The position numbers and the translations under genes were made by a program. 64,000 bases of DNA from Variovorax sp037204085 (lineage in GTDB: Bacteria; Pseudomonadota; Gammaproteobacteria; Burkholderiales; Burkholderiaceae_C): the NCBI RefSeq assembly GCF_037204085.1, contig NZ_JBBCBW010000006.1, positions 124,001 to 188,000 on the forward strand, given 5' to 3'. This document shows, piece by piece, positions 19,001 to 25,491 of this stretch. Numbering within the stretch: position 1 is the first letter of the stretch; every line of letters begins with the position of its first letter. Below the pieces are notes generated by a model. That model was not told where the DNA came from, ran no database searches, and was given only the letters and a program-made list of their open reading frames with translations.

Positions 19001-19973
19001 GAACGGCGGCTTAGGTAACGATACCTTCAACTACGCGATCGGCGGCGGCGCCGACACCATTGACGGCGGCGGCGGCACCGACACGTTGAATATCGTGGGC
19101 GTGGCCAACAACGATGTGCTGGATGTCGTCTACAACGGCGCCATCACCTCGGTTGAGGGCGGCACCGTCACCGGCGTCGAGTCGATCACGGCCAACCTTG
19201 GCGGCAATGCCGACACGCTCTCGTATGGAACCTCCGCAACGGCGGTCACCGTCAACCTGCAGGCGGGCACGGCGTCGGGCTTCACGTCCATTGCCAGCAT
19301 CCTGAACGTGACGGGCGGCTCCGGCAACGACACGTTGACGGGCGGCGCCGGAGCCAACACCCTCAACGGCGGAGCGGGCAACGACATCATCAACGGCGGC
19401 GTCGGTGGCGACATCTTCATCGGCGGGATCGGTGCCGACACCATCAACTCGGGGGTGGCGAACGACAACGCGCAGGACATCTTCAGGTTCAGCGCGGCCG
19501 ATGAGTTCGGCGACGTGGTCAGCAACTTCGACGCCAACGGACCGACCGCGGCAGGGGACGACCGCATCGAGTTCACCGGAGCGCTCAACACTGCGTGGGA
19601 CGACGGCAACGGCAACGACAACTTCCTGTTTGCTTCGGGCAACGGCTCTGGCGGCACGGTGAACGTCACGGTCGGGCAGGGCAACGCCGACATCGAAGCC
19701 TTGCTGCTGACCGGTACCGGCGGTGAAGGTGTCACCACGGCCAACCTCGGCAACGCGGCGTTGGTTTCGGCGGCATTCAACGCCGAGTTCGCCATTACCG
19801 CGGGCGCCGGCGAAGACGCGCTGCTGGTCATCAACGACACCAACGGCAACAGCTTCTCGCTGTGGCAATGGGTGCAGGCCGGCGGAGGGGAAACGTCGGC
19901 TGGAGAACTGACGCTGATCGGCACCTTCAGCGCCAACGCGGCGGTGGTGGCGGCCAACTTCGACTTCGCCTGA
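13035..19973 (+). CDS. Secreted animal-type haem peroxidase with RTX calcium-binding repeats
   Basis: Giant secreted protein of 2312 residues. The ATG at 13035 follows an AGAGGAG ribosome site. The first ~900 residues form an animal-peroxidase (myeloperoxidase-like) domain: FGQFFDHGLDL at 262-272 for the distal haem side and calcium site, HHVFHAEHNRM at about 518-529, and the proximal histidine in YRFGHSML near 630. RTX nonapeptides (GGxGxDxxx) occur in blocks at roughly 972-1056, 1256-1275, 1394-1446, 1569-1634, 1686-1772 and 2092-2136. The final ~160 residues resemble a type I secretion target domain. There is no Sec signal, as expected for ABC export. A comparable RTX peroxidase, PehA, is known from Pseudomonas putida. 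Residues 180-235 are an Ala/Asp-rich, possibly helical insertion. Natural substrate unknown. Confidence 0.9.
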   Translation: MSVTVNQADLEFILAQIKIAEAHAAGQPLFGPGGLVPAYNVSWGLRTVDGTYNNLLHETWGAADQQFPSLMDPVYRPADGTLFDPDGPGPAPAMPTSATYAPSNDPNSLVFDSSLRTISNLLVDQTLGNPAAILTALDRAGSADSMADLAAITVIYQAFKPASDAEYQARVIAQNARADAEELGDGDPNTPPTPEEQAALDAAAAADADHALTVTALEDARAVRDAAVAPYGIVMEGDNVSLPNISPDVGLSASFNSWFTLFGQFFDHGLDLVNKGGSGTVFIPLQPDDPLYVPGSNTNFMVLTRATVSAGQDGIMGTADDVGPVNTTTSFVDQNQTYTSHSSHQVFLRQYELNDLGVPVATGKLIEGGNGGMATWGEVKAQALLLGIQLTDFDVGSVPLLRTDQYGNFIPDPVTGFAQVITGIGVDGIPNTADDIVVSGTPGSPVNPTTALALRTGHAFLADIAHEAVPIGKIADGDITIGLGNPGNGDAEYDNELLDAHFIAGDGRVNENIGLTAVHHVFHAEHNRMVDHNKEVILSTAAGGDLAFLNEWLLEDVAALPVDLSTLVWDGERLFQSAKFTTEMQYQHLVFEEFARKVQPQINAFVVPDGFDVTIDPSIVAEFAHVVYRFGHSMLTETIDRFDPNFNPNDIGLIEGFLNPVAFDSGHTITDEIAAGAIIRGMTRQVGNEIDEFVTSALRNNLLGLPLDLATINLARGRDTGVPSLNAARREFYNATNNAAELRPYDSWVDFAGNLKHEASIINFIAAYGTHQLITGQTTIEGKRDAALTIITGASVGGLLVPEDAVDFLNGTGAWTSNANGVTITGLDNVDLWIGGLAEKILPFGGMLGSTFNFVFENQMESLQNGDRFYYLQRLDGLHLFGEMENNSFAEMIMTNTNATHLPSDVFSTPGLALEVDIARQFNDLDGDGDLESTDPVGGGILTPLVVRNNPGTVGPDTNYLRYTGDQHVVLGGTEGNDIIIASEGDDTIHGDGGNDNLEGGAGNDIINAGAGDDIVRDLGGDDNIKAGDGNDVVHGGPGLDLIMGGKGQDFIVLGTDAGSEVFAGEGNDFILGSKNAERILGNEGDDWIETGTFDGAPGDSFDEIFAKDGIVGHDVFLGDGGFDEFIAEGGDDIMVGSPGRGKLAGMSGWDWVTYKDNTAFVDADLTRGIVFDENPTPPQNGTLDAYESVEGLSGTRFNDVLTGADTIADERLPFAQGGTEGYTGSRLDAAGIARIAGLQAVLGAGVTSYMAGDIILGGDGSDLIMGRGGDDIIDGDKWLDVQIGVYAANDPNHTGTPIALHSSMKTLVNSMFAGTINPGQLAIVRSIKSDADAVADIDTVAYLGPLANYAFGTDANGRLTVTDIGIDATEGTDTLSGIERLQFTDATLGIISGTAGADTLNGTAGNDLLLGLGGNDTLNGLAGDDVLVGGAGNDTLNGGLGNDTYVFGLADGSDTINEPVNATSGGTADRIVIQAGGAALTGLNAQDSSGASNNGNLVINFNGQMVTVNGHFNGTDAQTGVERINFNDGSFAGYLLGADDYLVSRADPFGARNLGASTANNFIAGEQGVDDVIIGGSGNDLIFGGTGDNNLSGGLGDDLLVGGSGIGDNDVLDGGLDADTMVGLAGNDTYIVDDVGDVVVEAVGAGTDEVETEMTVYSLELVDNVENLTYTGIDADPFVGTGNALNNVISGGDLADTLSGLGGNDTLNGGLGIDTLLGGDGNDTLNGGDDDDLLAGGIGNDTLNGNDGNDLLDGGVGNDAMNGGAGDDTFVVDSATDTVIEGAGGGTDTVQSTVTYTITDADVENLTLLGTGNINGTGNGAANVITGNAGNNVLTGGAGSDTASYATATAGVTVSLAIAAAQATGGAGSDTLSSIENLVGSAFADSLTASGTAGLGVANLLSGGAGNDTLSATVDNVRDTLDGGANTDTANYSAYTAALTVNLGGAAPIIVGGSGNNAANSDVLVSVENFTGGAGADTISGSTAANVLNGGLGNDTFNYAIGGGADTIDGGGGTDTLNIVGVANNDVLDVVYNGAITSVEGGTVTGVESITANLGGNADTLSYGTSATAVTVNLQAGTASGFTSIASILNVTGGSGNDTLTGGAGANTLNGGAGNDIINGGVGGDIFIGGIGADTINSGVANDNAQDIFRFSAADEFGDVVSNFDANGPTAAGDDRIEFTGALNTAWDDGNGNDNFLFASGNGSGGTVNVTVGQGNADIEALLLTGTGGEGVTTANLGNAALVSAAFNAEFAITAGAGEDALLVINDTNGNSFSLWQWVQAGGGETSAGELTLIGTFSANAAVVAANFDFA

Positions 19974-19990
19974 CCGGCAAAGCAAGGCAC

Positions 19991-20018
19991 GGAGCAGGGC
20001 GCGCGAGCGCCTTGCTCC
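19991..20018 (+). other. Intercistronic hairpin with GNRA tetraloop between peroxidase and exporter genes
   Basis: Eighteen bases after the peroxidase stop, GGAGCAGGGCGC pairs with GCGCCTTGCTCC over 12 base pairs (one G-U wobble), closed by the loop GCGA, a stable GNRA tetraloop. No U-tract follows, so it is unlikely to be a full terminator. It could protect the 3' end of the very long peroxidase mRNA and lower expression of the exporter genes, as intercistronic hairpins do in other RTX operons. Confidence 0.6.
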
Positions 20019-20040
20019 GCATACTGGAGGAGACAAGAAC

Positions 20041-21747
20041 ATGAAGCCGATCTGGGCCGAGATGAGACCGCTGTTGTTCAACATGGGGCTCTTCTCGTTC
20101 GTCATCAATCTGCTGTACCTGGTGCCTGCGCTCTTCATGCTGCAGGTGTTCGACCGGGTGATTCCCACCAACAGCCGCGAGACGCTGTGGGTGCTGCTGG
20201 CCGGCGTGGGCGCTGCGCTGGCCATCCTGTTCGTGCTGGACTACGTGCGCCTGCGCCTGCAGCACCTGAGCGGCAACATCGTCGACGAGCGGCTCTCGCC
20301 GCCGGTGGTGCACGCGGTCGTCGTTGCCACGGCCCGCTCGCCGCTGAGTGCGAGGCCGGATGCAATGCGCGACATCGCGACGCTGCGTGGCTTGTTCTCG
20401 GCCAACGGGTTGACGGCGCTGATGGATGCGCCATGGATCGTGGTCTATGTGGCCGTCATCGCCTTCTTCCACCCGGCCCTGGGCCTGGGGGCCGCAGGCG
20501 CCGCCATTGTGATGATTGGCCTGGCCTGGCTCAACGACCGGATGAGCCGCAAGGCATTGGACGCGGTGCAGAAGGAAACGCGCAGCGCGTCGCGCTACGT
20601 GGAAGGATCGCTGCGCAACGCGGAGGTGCTGCAGGCCATGGGCATGACCGAGCGCCTGCTCGCCCGCTGGCGCAAGCAGCAGGACGAGGCGCTGGCGCTG
20701 CAGGGCACCACCAGCCATTCGAGCGTGATGTTCAGCGCCGCTTCGCGGTTTCTGCGCCAGGGCGTGCAGGTCATGATGATGTCGATCGGCGCCTACCTGG
20801 TGCTCACGCAGTCGGCTTCGGCGGGCGTGATGATCGCCACCACGGTATTGCTGGGCCGCGCCTTGCAGCCGGTGGAGCAGATCGTCGGCAGCTGGCGCGT
20901 GCTGAACGAGGCGCGCTCCGCCTATCGCCGCTTGCGCGATCTGTGCGGCCACTTCGACAAGGGCGAGCCGCAGATGTCGCTGCCCCGGCCGATGGGTGAA
21001 CTGCGCGTGGAGGGCGTATCGTTGCGCCTGCCGGGCACCGAGAAGCTGGCGCTGACCGGCGTTTCCCTTAACCTCGCCGCCGGCGAGGCACTGGCCATCA
21101 TCGGGGCGAGCGCAGCGGGAAAATCCACGCTGGCGCGGCTTCTGACCGGCATCTGGCAGCCGACCATCGGAAGCGTCAGACTGGACGGCGCCGATCTCTC
21201 AGCATGGCCGCGCAGCGAACTGGGCCCATGGATCGGCTATGTGCCGCAGGACGTGGAGCTGTTCGACGGCACGGTCTCCGACAACATCGGCCGGCTCTCC
21301 AAGCCCGACCCCAAGGCGGTGATCGCGGCCGCCAAGCGGGCCAACGCGCACGACATGATCCTGCAACTGCCGAAAGGCTACGACACGCCCATCGGTGAGG
21401 CCGGAGCGCGCCTGTCGCCAGGCCAGCGCCAACGCATTGCACTTGCGCGCGCGATGTATGGCGACGTGCGCCTGGTGGTGCTCGACGAACCGAACGCGAG
21501 CCTGGACGCGGAGGGCGAAATTGCGCTGGCGCACGCCCTCAGCAGCCTGCGCGCAGAGGGTGTGACTTCCATTGTGGTGACGCACCGCCCGTCGCTGGTC
21601 GCGCACGTGGACAAGATCCTCATCCTCGAGGCTGGGCAGGTGAAGCAGTTCGGGCCGGCTGGCGAGGTGATGAAGGCGATGCAGAAGCAATCGCAGGCCG
21701 CAGTCGCCGAACGCGAGCGCGAGCGTGAACGCGAGCGCACGGCATAG
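20041..21747 (+). CDS. Type I secretion ABC transporter, permease/ATPase (PrtD/HlyB family)
   Basis: Inner-membrane exporter that drives release of the RTX protein. The 568-residue length is that of PrtD/AprD proteins, which lack the peptidase-like domain of HlyB. Six membrane segments occupy about the first 300 residues. The ATPase part has GASAAGKS near residue 353, VPQDVELFDGTVSDNI (Q-loop), the signature LSPGQRQRIALARA (proline in place of glycine, common in this subfamily), and VVTHRPSL (switch histidine). The C-terminus is an Arg/Glu-rich tail. It has an excellent ribosome site (GGAGGAGACAAGAAC) and lies just after the hairpin downstream of the substrate gene. Confidence 0.94.
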   Translation: MKPIWAEMRPLLFNMGLFSFVINLLYLVPALFMLQVFDRVIPTNSRETLWVLLAGVGAALAILFVLDYVRLRLQHLSGNIVDERLSPPVVHAVVVATARSPLSARPDAMRDIATLRGLFSANGLTALMDAPWIVVYVAVIAFFHPALGLGAAGAAIVMIGLAWLNDRMSRKALDAVQKETRSASRYVEGSLRNAEVLQAMGMTERLLARWRKQQDEALALQGTTSHSSVMFSAASRFLRQGVQVMMMSIGAYLVLTQSASAGVMIATTVLLGRALQPVEQIVGSWRVLNEARSAYRRLRDLCGHFDKGEPQMSLPRPMGELRVEGVSLRLPGTEKLALTGVSLNLAAGEALAIIGASAAGKSTLARLLTGIWQPTIGSVRLDGADLSAWPRSELGPWIGYVPQDVELFDGTVSDNIGRLSKPDPKAVIAAAKRANAHDMILQLPKGYDTPIGEAGARLSPGQRQRIALARAMYGDVRLVVLDEPNASLDAEGEIALAHALSSLRAEGVTSIVVTHRPSLVAHVDKILILEAGQVKQFGPAGEVMKAMQKQSQAAVAERERERERERTA

Positions 21748-21767
21748 GACCCGAAAGGCAGGAACAT

Positions 21768-23111
21768 ATGACGCACGCACAAGCGCTCCCGCATGCCGGC
21801 AGGGCACCGAAACGAAAGACCAGCGATCAGCAGATCAGGCGTCTCATGAACATGGGGCTGTGGACGGTGCTGGGCATCGTCATCCCGTTGGGGGCGTGGG
21901 TCGGGCTCGCGCCGCTGGCAATGGCGGTGGTGGCACCGGCGCACGTCAAGGTCGACTTGAACCGGCGGCCCGTCCAGCATCTGGAAGGCGGCATCGTGAG
22001 GCAGGTGCTCGTTCGCGACGGACAAGTGGTGAAAGAAGGCGAACCGCTGATAGTCATCGGCGACGTGGGGGTGGACGCCGACCGCAACCGGCTCACCTAT
22101 CGCCTTGCGGTAGAACGCACGGCATTGGAGCGGCTGGATGCGGAGCAGCGCCGCGCCGACAAGCTGGTGTTCTCCGAAAGCCTGCAGGCGGAAGCCCGCA
22201 AGGACACGCGCCTGCAGGATGCGATGGCCAAGGAATCGGCACTGTTCCACGCGCGCCGGCATTCGCTGCAGAGCGAGTTGGCGCTGATGCGGCAGTTGCG
22301 CCAGAGAGTGCAGCAGGAAATCGGGGCGCTGGAGGCGCAGGGCAGCAAGGCGCAGGAATCGCTGGCCCTGCAGCACCGCGATCTCGATGCCAATCGCGGC
22401 CTGGTGCAGGAGGGCTTCGTTTCATCGGCGCGGATCAACCAGATGGAAGCCTCGGTGGCCGACTACACATCCAAGCTGGAGGAGCGCCGCTCCGAGCTCG
22501 CACGCGGCCATGGACGGTTGATCGACGCCGACATCAAGAGCAATTCGATCGTCAACGAATACCTTCGCTCGGCGAGCGACCAGCTCAAGACGACGGTGGC
22601 GCGGGTGAGCGAGATCGAGCAGGAACTGCGCAAGTCCGACGATGCCACCACGCGCCAGGTGGTGCTGGCGCCGGCAGCCGGCGAGATCATCGATTTGAAG
22701 TTCACCTCGCCGGGTTCGGTCGTGCGGCCCGGTGAAACCATTGCGGAGATCGTGCCGAGCAACACGGCCCTGATGATCGAGGCGCAGATACGGCCCGAAG
22801 AAGTGAACAACGTCCTGATAGGGCAGCACGCCCGCATCAAGTTCACCGCGTTCAAGTACCGCAATGCCACGATGGTGTCGGGCAAGGTTACCTATGTATC
22901 GGGAGACCGGTTCACCGACAAGTCCACGCAGATGCCGTACTACAGCGTTTCGATCCTGGCGGACGCCGAGTCGGTGAAGGCGGTGGGCGACCTGAAGATG
23001 CAGGCCGGCATGCCTGCCGAGGTCTATATCGACGGCGGGTTCCAGACCGCGCTTCAGTACCTGTTGGAGCCGATCACGTCGACGTTGCGCAGGGCGGCGA
23101 GGCAGATGTGA
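21768..23111 (+). CDS. Type I secretion periplasmic adaptor (HlyD/PrtE family)
   Basis: Membrane-fusion protein linking the ABC exporter to the TolC-type channel; 447 residues. A short cytoplasmic N-terminus is followed by one membrane helix (about 28-48), then the lipoyl half NRRPVQHLEGGIVRQVLVRDGQVVKEGEPL, a long coiled-coil region and the second lipoyl/beta-barrel segment VLAPAAGEIIDLKFTSPG. It starts 20 bases after the ABC gene and is surely co-transcribed. Its last 58 bases overlap, on the opposite strand, the 3' end of the histidine kinase gene. Confidence 0.93.
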   Translation: MTHAQALPHAGRAPKRKTSDQQIRRLMNMGLWTVLGIVIPLGAWVGLAPLAMAVVAPAHVKVDLNRRPVQHLEGGIVRQVLVRDGQVVKEGEPLIVIGDVGVDADRNRLTYRLAVERTALERLDAEQRRADKLVFSESLQAEARKDTRLQDAMAKESALFHARRHSLQSELALMRQLRQRVQQEIGALEAQGSKAQESLALQHRDLDANRGLVQEGFVSSARINQMEASVADYTSKLEERRSELARGHGRLIDADIKSNSIVNEYLRSASDQLKTTVARVSEIEQELRKSDDATTRQVVLAPAAGEIIDLKFTSPGSVVRPGETIAEIVPSNTALMIEAQIRPEEVNNVLIGQHARIKFTAFKYRNATMVSGKVTYVSGDRFTDKSTQMPYYSVSILADAESVKAVGDLKMQAGMPAEVYIDGGFQTALQYLLEPITSTLRRAARQM

Positions 23112-24520
23112 ACCACTTCGCTCCGGTCGGGCGCAGATGTTCCCGGGGCTGCCGTTGGAAACCGGACCGAGGCCCGCAGGCCGCCCAGCGGCGACTCGAG
23201 CAGCCGCACCGGCGCCTGATGCGCCTGCGCCACCGCGTGCACGATCGACAGCCCGAGGCCGACGCCATGCCCGTCGACGCGCCCGAGACGATTGAAGCGC
23301 TGAAACGCCTCCGCATGCCGGCTGGCGGGAATGCCGGGGCCCGAATCGTCGACGGTGAGTACAACCGCATGGCGGCCCCGCGCACTGCCCACTTCAATGC
23401 GTCCGCCGACGGGGGTGAAACGAATGGCGTTGACGATCAGGTTGCGCATCAGCAGATGCAGGCCGAGCTCTTCGGCCAGCAGCTCCCGCACCTCGAACCG
23501 CGTCTTCAGCGCCAGATCGCGCTGGGCCGCCGCAGGACCGAGGTCGGCCATCACGTCTCTGTAGACCTCTTCCAGGTTTACAAGGTTCAGGGCATGCCCG
23601 CCGGTCGCCGCAAGGCTGTCGATTCGCGCGAGATCGAGCAGCTGATCGAGAAGGTAGCTGGCCTGATCGATACCCGACATCAGATGCCGCAAGGAAGCCG
23701 ACAGCTCTTGCGGCGAATCCGCGAGCGTGGAGGCCAGTTGGGCCTGCGCGCGCAGGCCGGCCAGCGGCGTGCGCATCTCGTGCGCCGCAATCACGGTGAA
23801 GTCGCGCTCGACCGACAACGCCTTTCTGAATCGCTCGAACAATGCATTGATCGAATCGACCATGGGTCTGAGTTCGGTAGGCGGGTCCTCGGCATTCAGT
23901 TCCGTGAGGTCGAGCGCGTGGCGTTCCCGAAGCTGTGAGGCGTAGCCCTCGACGGATCGAAGCGCACGGTGGAGGAACCACCAGGCACTCACGAAGATCA
24001 GGATGAGCGGGATCGCCAGGTAGGAAAGAAAGTACCTCGTGGTGGTGCCGATCGCGCCCTTGCGGTAGCCCACGCGCTCCGCGATCTGGACGATCATGCC
24101 GCCCTTTTTGGCCGCTTCCGAATAAGTCCTCACGCTCTCGCCATCCACGATTGCCTTGCCGAAGCCGCGCTCTGCAAGCGGCCGCATCGGGACGCCCGAG
24201 GGGGCCTTGTGGCTCTGAAGAAGCAGCCGTCCGTTGGGCGACCATATCTGGTAGTGATAGTGCGTGCCGAGCGTGTCGCCGGTTTCGTGGACGCCGTCGT
24301 CGTGTCCCTCCGCGGAGATCTCGGCGATTTCGTGATCCGCGAACGCCAGTGCCGTATGCGCCAGCGCAACAAGACGGGCATCCAGCACTTTCTCGTCGGA
24401 GAGGTGGTCGGCCCTGTACATGGCGGCAGCTGCCGCCAGCAGTGTGGCGGCGCATACGAAGAGCACGATTGCCGCCAGGCGGCGGCGCAGGGACCACGGG
24501 TCGCCCGACCGCTTATTCAT
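23054..24520 (-). CDS. Two-component sensor histidine kinase (QseC/PmrB-like)
   Basis: Membrane sensor kinase of 488 residues. The first membrane helix spans about residues 15-35, a periplasmic sensor region about 36-162, and the second helix about 163-183. A HAMP-like linker, the phosphoacceptor His247 in AAHEMRTPLAG, the N-box LMRNLIVNAIRFTP and the G-boxes VDDSGPGIP and GVGLGLSIV follow. The ATG at 24520 overlaps the response-regulator stop by eight bases. Domain order matches QseC/PmrB-type kinases. The gene converges on, and overlaps, the HlyD-type gene, placing it within the secretion locus; control of the peroxidase system is inferred. Confidence 0.9.
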   Translation of the reverse strand: MNKRSGDPWSLRRRLAAIVLFVCAATLLAAAAAMYRADHLSDEKVLDARLVALAHTALAFADHEIAEISAEGHDDGVHETGDTLGTHYHYQIWSPNGRLLLQSHKAPSGVPMRPLAERGFGKAIVDGESVRTYSEAAKKGGMIVQIAERVGYRKGAIGTTTRYFLSYLAIPLILIFVSAWWFLHRALRSVEGYASQLRERHALDLTELNAEDPPTELRPMVDSINALFERFRKALSVERDFTVIAAHEMRTPLAGLRAQAQLASTLADSPQELSASLRHLMSGIDQASYLLDQLLDLARIDSLAATGGHALNLVNLEEVYRDVMADLGPAAAQRDLALKTRFEVRELLAEELGLHLLMRNLIVNAIRFTPVGGRIEVGSARGRHAVVLTVDDSGPGIPASRHAEAFQRFNRLGRVDGHGVGLGLSIVHAVAQAHQAPVRLLESPLGGLRASVRFPTAAPGTSAPDRSEVVHICLAALRNVDVIGSNRY

Positions 24521-25190
24521 TCCAGGTCTCTGGCCCGAGCTGGTAGCCGACGCCTCGCACCGTGAGGATGAGTTTGGGCGAAAACTTGCGGCGCAGGAAA
24601 TGAACGTGGACCTCGACCGCATTGCTCTCGACCTCGACGTCGAAGGTGTAGAGCGCCTCTTCGAGCTGGGAGCGCGAAAGCACCTGGTTCTTGCGGCGCA
24701 CCAGGATCTCCAGCAGCCAGAACTCCTTGTTGGTCAGCGGGACGACGTTGCCATGGAGCGTTGCCATGCGATGGGATGGGTGCAGCTTCAGCGGGCCGTG
24801 CTCCGGCTCTGCGGCACTGGGCGTCTTGCCGTTCACCCGGCGCAGCACGGCCCTGACCCGGGAGGCCACTTCGTCCAGGTCCAGCGGCTTGATCATGTAG
24901 TCGTCGGCACCCATGTCGAGCAGGCGCACCCGTTCCCGAATGCCGCAACGTGCCGTGATCACGATTACCGAAATGGGAATGCCGCGCGTTCGAATGCTCT
25001 TGAGCAATATGTCGCCGGTGACGTCGGGCAAGCCGAGGTCAAGCAGGACGCAGTCGTAGGTGCAGGAGGCGAGCGAAGCAAGAACGTCTTTTCCAAGGCG
25101 ACTCCAGTCCACTGCGTAGCCCGTTCGAACCAGGCCTTTGTGAACCGCGCTTCCGAGCAGTTCGTTGTCTTCGACCAGGAGAAGGCGCAT
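24513..25190 (-). CDS. OmpR-family response regulator (QseB/PmrA-like)
   Basis: DNA-binding response regulator, 225 residues. The receiver domain shows the acidic pocket LLLVEDNE (Glu7, Asp8), phosphoacceptor Asp51 in LLDLGLPD and Lys101 in MIKPLDLDE. The C-terminal half is a winged helix (EVHVHFLRRKFSPKLILTVRGVGYQL). Regulators of this QseB/PmrA branch recognise CTTAAG-N5-CTTAAG, precisely the sequence found in the tolC/peroxidase intergenic region. Its own start codon has no clear ribosome site, unlike the small ORF 27 bases upstream, so it may be translationally coupled to that ORF. Confidence 0.92.
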   Translation of the reverse strand: MRLLLVEDNELLGSAVHKGLVRTGYAVDWSRLGKDVLASLASCTYDCVLLDLGLPDVTGDILLKSIRTRGIPISVIVITARCGIRERVRLLDMGADDYMIKPLDLDEVASRVRAVLRRVNGKTPSAAEPEHGPLKLHPSHRMATLHGNVVPLTNKEFWLLEILVRRKNQVLSRSQLEEALYTFDVEVESNAVEVHVHFLRRKFSPKLILTVRGVGYQLGPETWNE

Positions 25191-25217
25191 GCGGCACCGA
25201 CGTGAATCGAACGCGGG

Positions 25218-25307
25218 TCAGCGCAAACGCCGCACGAACTCGACGAGCGAGGTTCGCACCGGGGGCACCACCGGATTCCTCTTCGAAAGAGGGCTTTCGA
25301 AATTCAT
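25218..25307 (-). CDS. Candidate 29-residue leader peptide before the two-component genes
   Basis: A very small ORF that I do not recognise. ATG at 25307 is preceded by GGAGGAGA with seven bases between GGAGGA and the start, one of the strongest ribosome sites in the window. It opens MNFESPLSKRN and ends EFVRRLR before TGA at 25218-25220, 27 bases upstream of the response regulator start. The peptide is basic at its end and has no membrane helix. It could be a leader controlling translation of the regulator, a signalling peptide, or a remnant. The same 14-base stretch GGAGGAGACAAGAA precedes the ABC exporter gene at 20026-20039. Confidence 0.5.
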   Translation of the reverse strand: MNFESPLSKRNPVVPPVRTSLVEFVRRLR

Positions 25308-25422
25308 TCTTGTCTCCTCCGCCCATTGATCTTGCTCAATCGATGTTGGCTCTCGGGGTCGTCTGCTCACGCAGCGGCCGGCGGGGGTCAAGTCCATCTT
25401 GCGCTATGAAAACGGAGGTATC

Positions 25423-25451
25423 AATGTATAGAGTGACGAGGCAAAGTGCAA
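25423..25451 (-). promoter_or_regulatory. Possible promoter of the two-component operon
   Basis: On the minus strand TTGCAC (25451-25446) is followed after 17 bases by TACATT (25428-25423), a fair sigma-70 match about 115 bases before the small ORF. Upstream, two copies of a similar ACGTTTT(T)CTT stretch at about 25451 and 25470 could be activator half-sites. This is pattern reading only; alternative spacings (TATACA at 15 bases) exist. Confidence 0.3.
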
Positions 25452-25491
25452 CGTTTTTCTTACTTCCTGACGTTTTCTTTAGGTCTATTAC

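Noticed and set aside
15950..19440. Tandem repeats suggestive of a CRISPR or satellite array
   Set aside because: The periodicity is 27 bases in frame and encodes GGxGxDxxx nonapeptides of RTX domains; no identical repeats with unique spacers.
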